Below are positions 17,271-25,928 of a stretch of 64,000 bases of DNA, piece by piece; position 1 is the first letter of the stretch, and every line of letters begins with the position of its first letter. The notes under the pieces are model-generated. The model was not told the origin of the DNA. It did not search any database and saw only the letters and a program-made list of their open reading frames with translations. The stretch spans positions 1,488,001 through 1,552,000 of the forward strand of contig NZ_OX458333.1 of the NCBI RefSeq assembly GCF_949769195.1, written 5' to 3'. A program made the translations under genes and the position numbers. Source of the stretch: Methylocaldum szegediense. Lineage in GTDB: Bacteria > Pseudomonadota > Gammaproteobacteria > Methylococcales > Methylococcaceae.

Positions 17271-18740
17271 ATGAGACAGGGAGCACACTGGTATACCTTC
17301 GTGGCGGTTTTGCAGTCCTGGACCTTGTATCAGCCACGGCGCCGCAAGCGGCAACTGATACTCATCCTCGGCTTCTGCTGCGGATTATCGGCATGCGCCT
17401 ATCGTCCGATGCCAGAGATATTAGCTCATCGACAGAGCGACTGGGGTTGGTTACCGCCTCCGATCGAAGAACCGTTAGTAGAACCCGAAAAAGAATCAGC
17501 GCCTGTTGCGAGCCCGCCGATCGCGTCTCTGGAGACGCACCGATTCCGGATCGCCAAAGACGAAGGGGTACTCGGATCACTCGGGGTGATCGAACTTCAA
17601 CGGGGCGACGTGCTCCCCGATATCGCACGGCACTTCGGATTAGGCTACGACGAGATTGCCGCGGCAAACCCCGAACTCGATCCATGGCTCCCGGACTCAA
17701 ACAGCAGGGCGTTAATCCCGGCACAGTTCGTACTACCGCGGGCTCCGCGGCGGGGACTGGTCATCAATCTTGCTGCCATGCGGCTGTTTTACTTTCCGGC
17801 CAAAGGAAACGGCACCGAGGTTGTCACCTACCCCATAGGCATCGGGCGGGAAGGACGAGCGACTCCCACCGGGGCGATGCGGATCGTGCGAAAGGCCAGG
17901 AACCCGACTTGGTATCCGACGAAAAATATCCGAAACGAGCACCTCCGGCGGGGGGATCCCCTGCCTGCCGCAGTACCGCCGGGACCCGACAATCCTTTGG
18001 GCAAGTATGCTTTGTACCTGAGCCGGCAGATGTATCTCGTTCACGGCACGAACAAGCCCTACAGCGTCGGCCTTCGAGCCAGCAATGGCTGTATCCGCCT
18101 ATATCCTGAGGACGTCAGTAAACTGTACCCGCAGATTCCGTTGAACGAGCCGGTCTATATCGTCAATCAGCCTTATCTGATTGGCCAACGAGGCGGAGTC
18201 GTCTACCTGCAGGCCTACCGTGTCCCCGAGGAATTAAACGAAAAATCGCTCACGAAAACCCTTCGTGCCGACCTGAAAAAGTGGGAACAGGATCAGAGTC
18301 AGCCGTTGGATTGGGATAAGATCGAACGCATTCTCAAAGAAAGCCGGGGCATTCCACTGCCGATTAGTGCTGGAACATCTCCTGTCGATGTTGTGATTGC
18401 GACAGCGCAGCCTATCGTGCGCCCCGCAAAGTGGTTCGGACAACCCGAACCGGCACCGAAAGGGGCCGGCAGCTGGTACGTGTTCGCCACTGAGACGGCC
18501 AGCGAAACGACCGCCTTGCGCCTCGCCGCCATGCTTAATCATCAGGGACCTCCAATACCGGCACGAACCGTGCAGAAGGGCGAACGCTATCAAGTGATCG
18601 CGGGACCTTTCGCCGACGCCAAGGCTGCCAAAGCCGCCGTAAGGCGTCTCAAGGCCGATCTCGAACTAGAGGGTCGCATTTTGCCGCCCGAAGCAATCAG
18701 GCAGCAAAGTCATCCGCCAAAATCCGCCGCAAACCCTTAG
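17271..18740 (+). CDS. L,D-transpeptidase lipoprotein with SPOR-like C-terminal domain
   Basis: About 489 residues from the ATG at 17271 (the open frame extends to 17049). A basic, hydrophobic N-terminus ends in lipobox GLSAC. A LysM-like segment follows (GDVLPDIARHFGLGYDEIAAANP, about residues 110-135), then a YkuD domain with the active-site pattern HGTN...SNGCIR (Cys near residue 274). It ends with a SPOR-like domain (WYVFATETASETTALRLAAML onward). YkuD enzymes make 3-3 crosslinks in peptidoglycan or attach lipoprotein to it, and SPOR domains bind denuded glycan strands. It is probably periplasmic, anchored by lipid. It stands alone between non-coding stretches. Confidence 0.9.
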   Translation: MRQGAHWYTFVAVLQSWTLYQPRRRKRQLILILGFCCGLSACAYRPMPEILAHRQSDWGWLPPPIEEPLVEPEKESAPVASPPIASLETHRFRIAKDEGVLGSLGVIELQRGDVLPDIARHFGLGYDEIAAANPELDPWLPDSNSRALIPAQFVLPRAPRRGLVINLAAMRLFYFPAKGNGTEVVTYPIGIGREGRATPTGAMRIVRKARNPTWYPTKNIRNEHLRRGDPLPAAVPPGPDNPLGKYALYLSRQMYLVHGTNKPYSVGLRASNGCIRLYPEDVSKLYPQIPLNEPVYIVNQPYLIGQRGGVVYLQAYRVPEELNEKSLTKTLRADLKKWEQDQSQPLDWDKIERILKESRGIPLPISAGTSPVDVVIATAQPIVRPAKWFGQPEPAPKGAGSWYVFATETASETTALRLAAMLNHQGPPIPARTVQKGERYQVIAGPFADAKAAKAAVRRLKADLELEGRILPPEAIRQQSHPPKSAANP

Positions 18741-18848
18741 GAATTTCCTCAAAAAATAAACCTAAATCCGGCAGTCGATTACAACCAAGAAGTGCCAGAC
18801 CCTCAGCCCCAGCCCTTCACCCAGAGGAAGGAAGGAGTCTAGCCCCTC

Positions 18849-18881
18849 CCCTCGCCCTCTGTCAGAGAGATTGGGCGAGGG
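18849..18881. repeat. 9-bp inverted repeat hairpin
   Basis: CCCTCGCCC and GGGCGAGGG are perfect inverted arms around a 15-nt loop, with further CCCC/GGGG pairing outside. It is of the kind seen in dispersed intergenic repeats. Confidence 0.6.
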
Positions 18882-19063
18882 AATGGGGCGGCAGCTGGGG
18901 AATTGCCGTCATTCGCTGCGAGACATGGAGCGAGTGAGCGAGCGAGTCGAGTAGCCCCCGGAAGCCCGAGCGCCGGGTGTGAGACCGAAGGTCGACGCGA
19001 TAGCGGCGGTCGTAGGTCTTACACAAGGCATCGCGACCGGGCGTCGAGTCATCTGCGAGCGGT

Positions 19064-19089
19064 GTCCGGACCCCTCGTTGGGTCCGGAC
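19064..19089. repeat. 10-bp perfect hairpin
   Basis: GTCCGGACCC pairs exactly with GGGTCCGGAC around the 6-nt loop CTCGTT. No T-run follows on either strand, so it is more likely part of a palindromic repeat than a terminator. Confidence 0.65.
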
Positions 19090-19129
19090 CAGACGAGCGG
19101 GGACGGCCGGGGCGCCGAAGGCAATCACT

Positions 19130-19196
19130 CGTCGCCAATTTTTTGCTCCTTTTGGTGACTCGGAAGTCCCAAAAGGTTTTGCAAAAAATGGCGACG
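19130..19196. repeat. Long imperfect palindrome (about 24 paired bases per arm)
   Basis: The left arm is CGTCGCCA, TTTTTTGC and CCTTTTGG with one-base bulges. The right arm is CCAAAAGG, GCAAAAAA and TGGCGACG with a 4-base bulge. The central loop is about 14 nt. A palindrome of this length with matching ends resembles a small non-autonomous element or REP unit. Confidence 0.65.
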
Positions 19197-19321
19197 CAAT
19201 CGAATCAGAAATTCAACTGCGGTTCTTAGGATAAACAGTCCCGGAGTAGTTCCAGGATCGATCAAGCCGAAGTAGCCTTACTGCAGCGCAGTGGAAATCC
19301 GGGACGGCGGCGATTCCGGTC

Positions 19322-20297
19322 TCACTCGATGCCGTGATGGCGTGGCCTTGCAAACAACTCGTCCAGCACATCGTCCGCGAACACATGGAAGAGGGCCGAA
19401 ACGCCGACGTTTCGCCCGCTACGGTCGTTGATCGGAATCCGCGCCTCGATTCCGAGCTGAATATATCGACCGAACCATACTAAGCCGGGATTGACGGTGC
19501 CGGTAGTTCGTCCTTGGCAACCGGCGTCGAGGCAGGTTTCCATCGCCAGCTCAACCAAAGGTGTCATCGGATCGAATGGCGCTTCGAACCCGATATCCCG
19601 TACGAAAGACTATAAATACGGGAGGCTGTACTGAAGCGCAATGCCCCAGTGCAACATCGTCGGATTGCGCACGGATTCCCTCTCGATCACACCGGTTTTC
19701 CGTGGACGTAGAACAGAGGTCCGGGCATCGATTGGAAAGGCCGCGCCAAAAACGCCTGTCATGGCCAGCGGACGGAGATATTTGGCCGATTCCGGCAGGT
19801 CACCCATGCCCTTACCGAAAAACAGCATGGGGGTGAGCGTCGAGAAGGTCGTCGCTCCGACGTGCCGGTCACCCGTTCCGCCCACGTCGGCCGAAAGACC
19901 GACCGATGCGATTGCTTCGTGCTTTGTACTGGTAAAGAACTGGTATTTCGCACCCACCTCCAGATTACCGAAGCCGTCTAAGGTATCCTTTCCATTGCGC
20001 TCTAAATGCCGCCATTCTCCCCCAAGGAGAATGCCCAGCCGCGGGGCGATGCGCGCCGTATATTCCGCAGATATGGCCGTCGCCAGGGTTGCCGGAAGTT
20101 CTTCACTCGCGGACTCCTTAGATATAGCTCGTCAGCACCGAGAACTCGTCCATGACGAAGGGATCTTCGATCGCGAGGGTGGTCGGGAAAATGCGCTTAC
20201 CGGCATATCCACGGGGCCACGCGCCCGGCGATATGACGAATAATAAGGCTGCCGCTATTCCCACCAGCAAATAGCTCTTACTCCGATTGAGAATCAT
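19322..20297 (-). pseudogene. Outer-membrane beta-barrel protein gene with frameshift and internal stop
   Basis: The start at 20297 gives a signal peptide (YLLVGIAAALLFVISPGAW), then GKRIFPTTLAIEDPFVMDEF, typical of a family of outer-membrane transporter-like barrels. The frame hits a stop at 20118, but the family sequence continues in another frame (AEYTARIAPRLGILLGGEW, then LMNPTMLHWGIALQYSLPYL-like sequence). There it meets an in-frame TAG at 19610-19612, after which VRDIGFEAPFDPMTPLVELA and NPGLVWFGRYIQLGIEARIP continue to the normal end at 19322. Two lesions make this a pseudogene unless either is a sequence error. It follows the ZIP transporter gene by 17 bp, so it was probably the third gene of the ykvA-zip operon. 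Confidence 0.8.
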
Positions 20298-20314
20298 GGA
20301 GGCCTCAATTCCGT

Positions 20315-21217
20315 TCAGCCTAACGCCACGTCCAGAATCATCATGACGATGAAGCCCAGGATGGCACCCAGCGTAGCGAGGTCGGTGTTGCCGCGTTCCC
20401 TCGACTCCGGGATGATCGCTTCGATCACCACGTAGATCATGGCACCGGCGGCGAAGGCAAGCGCATACGGCATGAGAGGCAGCCATTGGGTCACGGCTGC
20501 GGCACCGGTCACAGCCGCGATCGGTTCGACCACGGCCGAAAGTTGCCCGTACCAGAAACTGCGCAGCCGTGACCACCCTACCCGGCGCAACGGCATGGCC
20601 ACGGCGACGCCTTCCGGAAAATTCTGAAGACCGATGCCGATCGCCAAGGCGACCGCTCCACCGAGGCTGCCGCTCTCCAAACCGGCCGCCAAGGCACCGA
20701 ACGCGACTCCGATCGCCAATCCCTCGGGAATGTTATGTAAGGTGATGGCCAGCACGAGCAGCAGCGTTCGGCGCCAGGTTGTAACTACGCCTTGCTCCGC
20801 CCGCACCTCCGCGCCGAGTTGAAAATGGGGCAGAATCTTGTCGGACAGCGTCAGCGTGAAAGCACCAAGTCCAAAGCCGGCCGCAGCAGGGAACCAGGCA
20901 AAGCGGCCATAGCCATCCGACAATTCGACGGCCGGCGCGAGCAGGGACCAGTAACTGGCAGCCAGCATCACGCCCGCCGCGAATCCCAGCATGGCATCGA
21001 GCAGTTTTTGATTCATCCGCTTCACGAAAAACACCAGCGAGGCGCCCAGTGCGGTTACTCCCCAGGTGAACAGCGAGGCGAGGAGGGCTTGAAGGATATA
21101 CGTCCGCTCAGCAAACCAGCGAGCGCCGGACGAAATGCCGGCGTCGAGATAGCCGGTGAGGGGGGATAAATCCGCACCGACGACCGAAAACCCCGGATAG
21201 GCCGTCAGCTCAGTCAT
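20315..21217 (-). CDS. ZIP family metal transporter
   Basis: This 300-residue protein has eight predicted helices. The two metal-binding motifs of ZIP transporters are present: HNIPEG (about residue 163, helix IV) and NFPEG (about residue 200, helix V). It resembles the GufA/ZupT branch, which imports zinc and related divalent metals across the cytoplasmic membrane. An extra N-terminal segment of about 40 residues precedes the first helix. Its start overlaps the end of the truncated ykvA gene by 8 bp, so the two were one operon. The upstream promoter region has been lost to the IS element at 21453. Confidence 0.9.
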   Translation of the reverse strand: MTELTAYPGFSVVGADLSPLTGYLDAGISSGARWFAERTYILQALLASLFTWGVTALGASLVFFVKRMNQKLLDAMLGFAAGVMLAASYWSLLAPAVELSDGYGRFAWFPAAAGFGLGAFTLTLSDKILPHFQLGAEVRAEQGVVTTWRRTLLLVLAITLHNIPEGLAIGVAFGALAAGLESGSLGGAVALAIGIGLQNFPEGVAVAMPLRRVGWSRLRSFWYGQLSAVVEPIAAVTGAAAVTQWLPLMPYALAFAAGAMIYVVIEAIIPESRERGNTDLATLGAILGFIVMMILDVALG

Positions 21218-21452
21218 CGCCGAACAATTTCTCGAGCGCTTCCTGATACTCGTCGCGCGCTTTCCGCCAGGCAGCGTACTTTTCGAGTTCCGCCTTCACG
21301 AGCTTCAGGACCACAGCCATGACTGCAATGTCGTCCAGGTAGCCGATCATAGGGATCACGTCCGGAATCAACTCGACCGGGTTGACCAAGTACAACAGGC
21401 CGAAGGCCACGGCCGCGAGCGCCCAGGGCGCAATGTCGCGGTACGTTCCCGA
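21210..21452 (-). pseudogene. YkvA (DUF1232) gene, 5' end removed at the IS481 copy
   Basis: The frame stays open from the stop at 21210 up to the IS boundary at 21452 (80 codons). It contains the DUF1232 core (LLYLVNPVELIPDVIPMIGY, LDDIAVMAVVLKLVKAELEKY). Homology begins before the first possible start, so the natural N-terminus has been cut off by the IS. A GTG at 21410 could still allow a 66-residue product. YkvA proteins are small membrane-associated proteins of unknown function. Confidence 0.75.
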
Positions 21453-22517
21453 TGTCGCGTCTCGTGTGATTATTTACCGAGAAGGAGTTATGCTCTGTTC
21501 GAAGCCCGGAGCCTTCTCCAGGAGATATTCGGTTCGTCCAAGTGAGGTTTCTCTCCGTGCAGATTCGTCTTCATAAGAACGCCCGTACCACCCCGGCCGT
21601 TCGGCAGGCCATTCAAGCGTCCACGTTGAGCGAGCGCGCCTTGGCCCAAAAGCATGGCATTAGCCGAACGACCGTCCGCAAGTGGAAACACCGCTCCTCG
21701 GTCGAAGATGCCTCACACCGGCCCCACACCCTCAGAACCACGCTCACGCCCGCCCAGGAAGCCATCGTGGTCTACCTCCGCCAAGCTCTGCTCCTCCCCT
21801 TGGATGATCTCCTGGCCGTGACCCGGGAATTTCTCAATCCCGCCGTGTCCCGTTCCGGGCTAGACCGCTGCCTGCGCCGCCACGGGGTGGCGTCCCTCAA
21901 GACCCTGCTTCCGCCTACAGAGAAGGCGAAGGTCAAACCCTTCAAGGCCTATGAGCCCGGCTTCCTTCACCTGGATGTTAAGTACTTGCCCGCCATCGAC
22001 GGCGAACCCCGCCGATACCTGTTCGTCGCCATCGACCGCGCCACCCGCTGGGTCTATGTCGCCCTCAAGCCCAACCGCTCCGCCTTAAGCGCAAAGGACT
22101 TCCTCAAAGCGGTGATTCAGGCCGCGCCTTTCCGCATCCAGAAATGCCTGACCGACAACGGCTCGGAGTTTACCGACCGTTTCCTGACCCGAACTCGGCA
22201 GCCCTCGGGGACGCATGAGTTTGACCGCCTCTGTACTGAACAAGGCATCGAACATCGCCTGATTCCGCCGGGCCGGCCCCAAACGAATGGCCTGGTGGAA
22301 CGCTTCAATGGCCGCATCGAGGAGGTGTTGCAAACCCATCACTTCGATTCAACCGCCGATCTGGACACCACCCTGCACCGCTATGTCGAGCTGTACAATC
22401 ATCACATTCCCCAAAAGGCCTTACGCCATCTCACCCCGATCCAGGCTCTCAAAAACTGGCAACTGTCCCATCCTCATCTTTTTCGAAAGAAGGTTTACGA
22501 TCTTGCGGGACTTGACA
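21453..22517 (+). mobile_element. IS481-family insertion sequence, copy A (1,065 bp)
   Basis: Aligning this copy with the one at 28559 fixes the ends: left TGTCGCGTCTCG, right CGGGACTTGACA. These form imperfect inverted ends (TGTCxxGTCxCG). A single transposase gene fills the element. The copies differ at only a few bases, so they spread recently. No target duplication is visible: TCCCGA precedes and CTTAAC follows, unlike copy B, which suggests a rearrangement or deletion at this site. Confidence 0.9.
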
Positions 22518-22522
22518 CTTAA
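21557..22522 (+). CDS. IS481-family transposase (copy A)
   Basis: From the GTG at 21557 the product has 321 residues. The N-terminal helix-turn-helix (LSERALAQKHGISRTTVRKW) is followed by an integrase core with Asp (LHLDVKYLP), Asp (LTDNGSEFT) and Glu (GLVERFNGRIEE). Copy B has ATG at the start position, and a further GTG at 21542 is also open. The stop codon (22520-22522) lies 3-5 bp outside the right IS end, in flanking DNA. Confidence 0.9.
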   Translation: MQIRLHKNARTTPAVRQAIQASTLSERALAQKHGISRTTVRKWKHRSSVEDASHRPHTLRTTLTPAQEAIVVYLRQALLLPLDDLLAVTREFLNPAVSRSGLDRCLRRHGVASLKTLLPPTEKAKVKPFKAYEPGFLHLDVKYLPAIDGEPRRYLFVAIDRATRWVYVALKPNRSALSAKDFLKAVIQAAPFRIQKCLTDNGSEFTDRFLTRTRQPSGTHEFDRLCTEQGIEHRLIPPGRPQTNGLVERFNGRIEEVLQTHHFDSTADLDTTLHRYVELYNHHIPQKALRHLTPIQALKNWQLSHPHLFRKKVYDLAGLDT

Positions 22523-22596
22523 CGCCCATTTTTCCGAGTTCCGCTTGAATAGCACCTTTTCTCAGACGCCGGTAATCCTCCGTTCTGTCCAACGGC

Positions 22597-23820
22597 CTAT
22601 ACCGAGAAAACGAGCCATTCGGGCTTGAACAGCAACAGCAACCCGATGACGATCAGCACAAGGCCACCGATCGCATGAGCGTGCCGAACGTATTTCCCGG
22701 TCAGTCCGGTCACCCGCAAGGTCTGCATGGCGACAAAAAACACAAAGAGGTCGTCCAGCATAAATACCAGGATGTATAGGCCGAGATAAGCATGGTATTG
22801 CCATGTCGGCAGGCTGCTCAGCGTAAGCACCTGAGTGTAGACGGCCGGTATTCCCGCGGAACAGATCAGTTCCACCAGGTTCACCGCAACGGCCAGCAGG
22901 ATAATGCCCGCCAGCGCGAGCAAAAAGCGCCGCTCGCTGGCGAGGAGCCGTAGCCGGTCGAACACCCGCTTCCGGGATTCCGGCGCGGTCACCTTGCAGA
23001 TCGCCTCGGGATTCACGAAATATTCGCGAAGATAATAGGTACCGCCCCCCACGGCCAGCATCCCGACCAGGATGCGAATCCAGAGCAGCATGCCGAAAAA
23101 CAGCAGCAGATTCAGCCAGGCCGCCATGAACAGGTAGTAAACGGCCGCCGAAGCGACGATGAACGCGCTGCCGAGCACCCACATCCGAAACCGATTACGC
23201 AATCCTACCAACAGACCGATCAGAAACAGCAAAGTCCACATCGCGCACGGATTGAAGCCATCCACCGCCGCGAGCATGATGGTCAGCAACGGCAGAGACA
23301 CCTTCGCTATGCTCACTTCGCCGAATATCGGCAGTTCCAGGATGTCCGGCAAATTTGCGACCGGCTTGGCCGAGTCCTCGGCCGGGGGGCTCGCCTGCCC
23401 CGTCAACAAAGGCCACACGAGATCCCTGCAAAAAACCTCCAAGCAGGCCGTTGCGGCGGATTTGATCACCGCTCCGGTTGTAGAGTCATCGTTGTAGCCG
23501 TCGAAGAAGGTCTCGCCCACCACAGTCAAAGGTACACCCGGTCGCTCGATGCCAAACTGCCTGACCAATGCGGCAAAGACCTCGTAATTGTCGATCTCGC
23601 GGCTGATTTCGAGATAGCGGACGCGCACTCTCGTTTCCTCCCTTTGCCATCGCGTGAGGAAGTCCTTCTCGCGCTCGCAGTGTGGACAGCCGTCCTTCCA
23701 AAAGAAATAGACGTGCGCCACCCGCTCGTCCGAGCCCGCGGCATTGGCAAACGAAACGACGCTGACCAGCCATGAAAGGATAAGAAAAAACGGATACATT
23801 GGTTTTTTGCAGCATCGCAT
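22597..23820 (-). CDS. Thioredoxin-like / DsbD-like membrane protein
   Basis: About 407 residues. A signal peptide (FFLILSWLVSVVSFANA) precedes a periplasmic thioredoxin-like domain with active site CPHC (Cys45-Cys48 counting from 23820). A membrane part of six to eight helices follows, with Cys-containing signatures like those of DsbD/CcdA (DGFNPCAMW and LICSAGIPAVYT). Such proteins pass reducing power across the membrane to periplasmic thiols. A likely role in envelope disulfide reduction or metal handling is inference. Starts at 23832, 23820 and 23799 are possible; an AGGAG lies 12 nt before 23820. It diverges from the GMC oxidoreductase gene. Confidence 0.8.
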   Translation of the reverse strand: MRCCKKPMYPFFLILSWLVSVVSFANAAGSDERVAHVYFFWKDGCPHCEREKDFLTRWQREETRVRVRYLEISREIDNYEVFAALVRQFGIERPGVPLTVVGETFFDGYNDDSTTGAVIKSAATACLEVFCRDLVWPLLTGQASPPAEDSAKPVANLPDILELPIFGEVSIAKVSLPLLTIMLAAVDGFNPCAMWTLLFLIGLLVGLRNRFRMWVLGSAFIVASAAVYYLFMAAWLNLLLFFGMLLWIRILVGMLAVGGGTYYLREYFVNPEAICKVTAPESRKRVFDRLRLLASERRFLLALAGIILLAVAVNLVELICSAGIPAVYTQVLTLSSLPTWQYHAYLGLYILVFMLDDLFVFFVAMQTLRVTGLTGKYVRHAHAIGGLVLIVIGLLLLFKPEWLVFSV

Positions 23821-23847
23821 CGCTGAATCCATCTCCTGTAACGGGTC

Positions 23848-23907
23848 CCCAACGAACAGGTATTTCAGTGAACTGTTCCCAACGAACGAGTCATTCGGTG
23901 AACTATT
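23848..23907. repeat. Two tandem 30-bp direct repeats between divergent genes
   Basis: Units at 23848-23877 and 23878-23907 share CCCAACGAAC at the start and GTGAACT near the end, differing at about six of 30 positions. They lie between the divergent DsbD-like and GMC genes. Spacing of close to three helical turns would suit a regulator binding twice on one face; a simple duplication is the alternative. Confidence 0.7.
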
Positions 23908-24146
23908 ATTGAATCCGCTGGCGGCGGCAAACGACTCGGACCTTCGAAGGCAGCAGATGACCCGAGGGATAATGAAAACGCCGGGCGCCGGCCAACCCTG
24001 AGGCTGAAGAATTCAAATCTAGGGGTCCACGCGCTTTGGGCCCGGCAGCGTTTCGCTTGAAATCTTGCGTGCCGAGACCGATCCAGGCATGATTCTGATC
24101 CGGCTGCCGGGACTCTGGTTTAAGAATAAGAAGAACGGAGGGGAAT

Positions 24147-25910
24147 GTGAGTTCGCAAAATCCATTACTTGAAGCAGTCGTCATCGGCAGCGGCTTCGGC
24201 GGTGCCATCGCTTGCTGTCGACTCGCACAAAAGTGGAAAGACCGAGTGCTGCTCCTTGAACGCGGCAAGCGCTATCCAATGGGATCGTTTCCCCGCTCGC
24301 CCCATCAAATGGCGGCCAATTTCTGGAACCTGCCGGACGAAAAGGCTAATCGCCCAAAGCACATCCGCAAACGCACTCTGCGCGGTATGTTTGATGTCCG
24401 CAACTACACCCGCATGGACGCCGTGGTCTGTGCCGGGCTGGGCGGAGGCTCCCTGATCTACGCCAACGTTTTCCTGGAGCCGCCCGAGCAGGTTTTCGAG
24501 CGCGGCTGGCCCAAAGGTCTCAATAAAACCGTTCTCCAACCTTATTATCAGGTTGCCAGATCCGTGCTCGGCGCGCGCCCTATTCCGGCCTGGAACGATG
24601 ATCCCCGCCGCCGCATTATCAGAACCGAGCTGTTCCGGGATTTCGCCGAGAGTCAGCAGCGGGAATCCAAGCTGGCGGATATCTGCGTGTTTTTCGGCAA
24701 CGACTTCGCCAAGCCAACCCCAATCGGCATCCAAGAAAGGAATCGTTACGGCGCCGTCCAAACCTCCTGCGTCTATTGCGGGGAGTGTGATGTAGGCTGC
24801 AACACACACTCAAAGAACACGCTCGACCTCAATTATCTCTATGTCGCCGAGCACGTACACAATGCCCAGATTCAAACCGATTGCCTGGCGGAGAAAATCG
24901 TTCCCTTGAACGAACATGGCGAGGAAGACACTAGCGCCGATGGGATCCACGGCTATCGCGTGTACTACCGCCATCTCGACAACGGACCCGCCCATGTCGA
25001 CACCCGCCGCGTGGTGGTGTCCGCCGGCACCCTGGGCACGAACGAGCTGCTGCTGCGCTGCCGCGACGTCTACGGCACCTTGCCGCGTCTCAGCCAGCGT
25101 CTCGGACATCGGTTTTCCGGCAACGGCGACTTCCTGTCCTTCGTAGTGGAAGGAAAAAAACCCGCCGACCCCAATTACGGGCCGGTGATTACCCAGTACA
25201 CCGACTTCAATCTGTTCCAGCAGCACGATCCGGACCGCGCGTTCATCCTGGAAGACGCCAGCTATCCGGCCTTCGTCGCCTGGTTTGTGGAAGGCTTGCA
25301 GCCGAGCTTGAATCCGCTCGGGATGCTGAAAAAGGCTTGGCGGGTTCTCAAAACCGTGTGGAATTACCTTTTGCGAAATCTGTTCAGCGGCAAATGGAGC
25401 GGGTCCGTGGGCGAAGTGTTCTATCAACTGCTCAGGGGCGACGTGTCGAATCGCAGCAGCGTGCTGCTCTGCATGGGACTGGACAAAGGCGACGGCGTAC
25501 TGACCCTCAAGGACGGAAGCCTGGATCTCGATTGGCCGCAGGAAACCAGCATGCCTCTCTATCACGCCATCCTGAACTGCGGGGAAAAATTCAAGAACTT
25601 TGTCCGCTCCTGGCTGTTCATCCCGCTACCAACCTGGAATTGGCCGCTACGCAACAATATCACCGTTCATCCCTTGGGCGGCTGTATCCTCGCGGACAGT
25701 CCCGAAGAGGGCGTCGTCAGCGCGGACGAACGGACCCGTGGCCAAGTGTTCGGCTATCAGGGCCTGTATATCGCGGACGGCTCGGTCTTACCGAGTGCCG
25801 TCGGCGCCAATCCGGTCGCAACCATCTCCGCCGTCTCGGAGTGGATAGCCCAGGGGATTACCGACAACCCCGAGCTTCCTACCGACGATCTCAGCCAGAC
25901 CATACCCTAA
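24147..25910 (+). CDS. GMC family FAD-dependent oxidoreductase (cholesterol-oxidase-like)
   Basis: This 587-residue protein starts at a GTG with a GGAGGGG site upstream. Residues 11-26 are the FAD-binding GxGxxG motif (VIGSGFGGAIACCRLA). GLGGGSLIYANVFLEPP matches the second flavin signature, and the C-terminus has the GMC_oxred_C motif (HPLGGCILADSPEEGVVSAD, then ADGSVLPSAVGANP). A Cys-rich insert (CVYCGECDVGC) is common in the sterol/alcohol-oxidising subgroup. No signal peptide is visible. It is followed 18 bp later by the alpha/beta hydrolase, and the two may act on one lipid-like substrate; which one is unknown. Confidence 0.88.
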   Translation: MSSQNPLLEAVVIGSGFGGAIACCRLAQKWKDRVLLLERGKRYPMGSFPRSPHQMAANFWNLPDEKANRPKHIRKRTLRGMFDVRNYTRMDAVVCAGLGGGSLIYANVFLEPPEQVFERGWPKGLNKTVLQPYYQVARSVLGARPIPAWNDDPRRRIIRTELFRDFAESQQRESKLADICVFFGNDFAKPTPIGIQERNRYGAVQTSCVYCGECDVGCNTHSKNTLDLNYLYVAEHVHNAQIQTDCLAEKIVPLNEHGEEDTSADGIHGYRVYYRHLDNGPAHVDTRRVVVSAGTLGTNELLLRCRDVYGTLPRLSQRLGHRFSGNGDFLSFVVEGKKPADPNYGPVITQYTDFNLFQQHDPDRAFILEDASYPAFVAWFVEGLQPSLNPLGMLKKAWRVLKTVWNYLLRNLFSGKWSGSVGEVFYQLLRGDVSNRSSVLLCMGLDKGDGVLTLKDGSLDLDWPQETSMPLYHAILNCGEKFKNFVRSWLFIPLPTWNWPLRNNITVHPLGGCILADSPEEGVVSADERTRGQVFGYQGLYIADGSVLPSAVGANPVATISAVSEWIAQGITDNPELPTDDLSQTIP

Positions 25911-25928
25911 ACCAGCGAGGAGTCCGCT

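Larger units (their letters stand above)
18741..19321. other. Repeat- and hairpin-rich intergenic stretch
   Basis: No gene is recognised. The stretch contains three strong palindromes (18849-18881, 19064-19089 and 19130-19196) and a GAGC-rich run near 18930-18955, resembling REP/MITE-type intergenic repeats. A similar GC-rich stretch lies at 56406-56766. Confidence 0.5.

Noticed and set aside
18741-19321. CRISPR array
   Set aside because: There are palindromes but no regularly spaced identical repeats with spacers.
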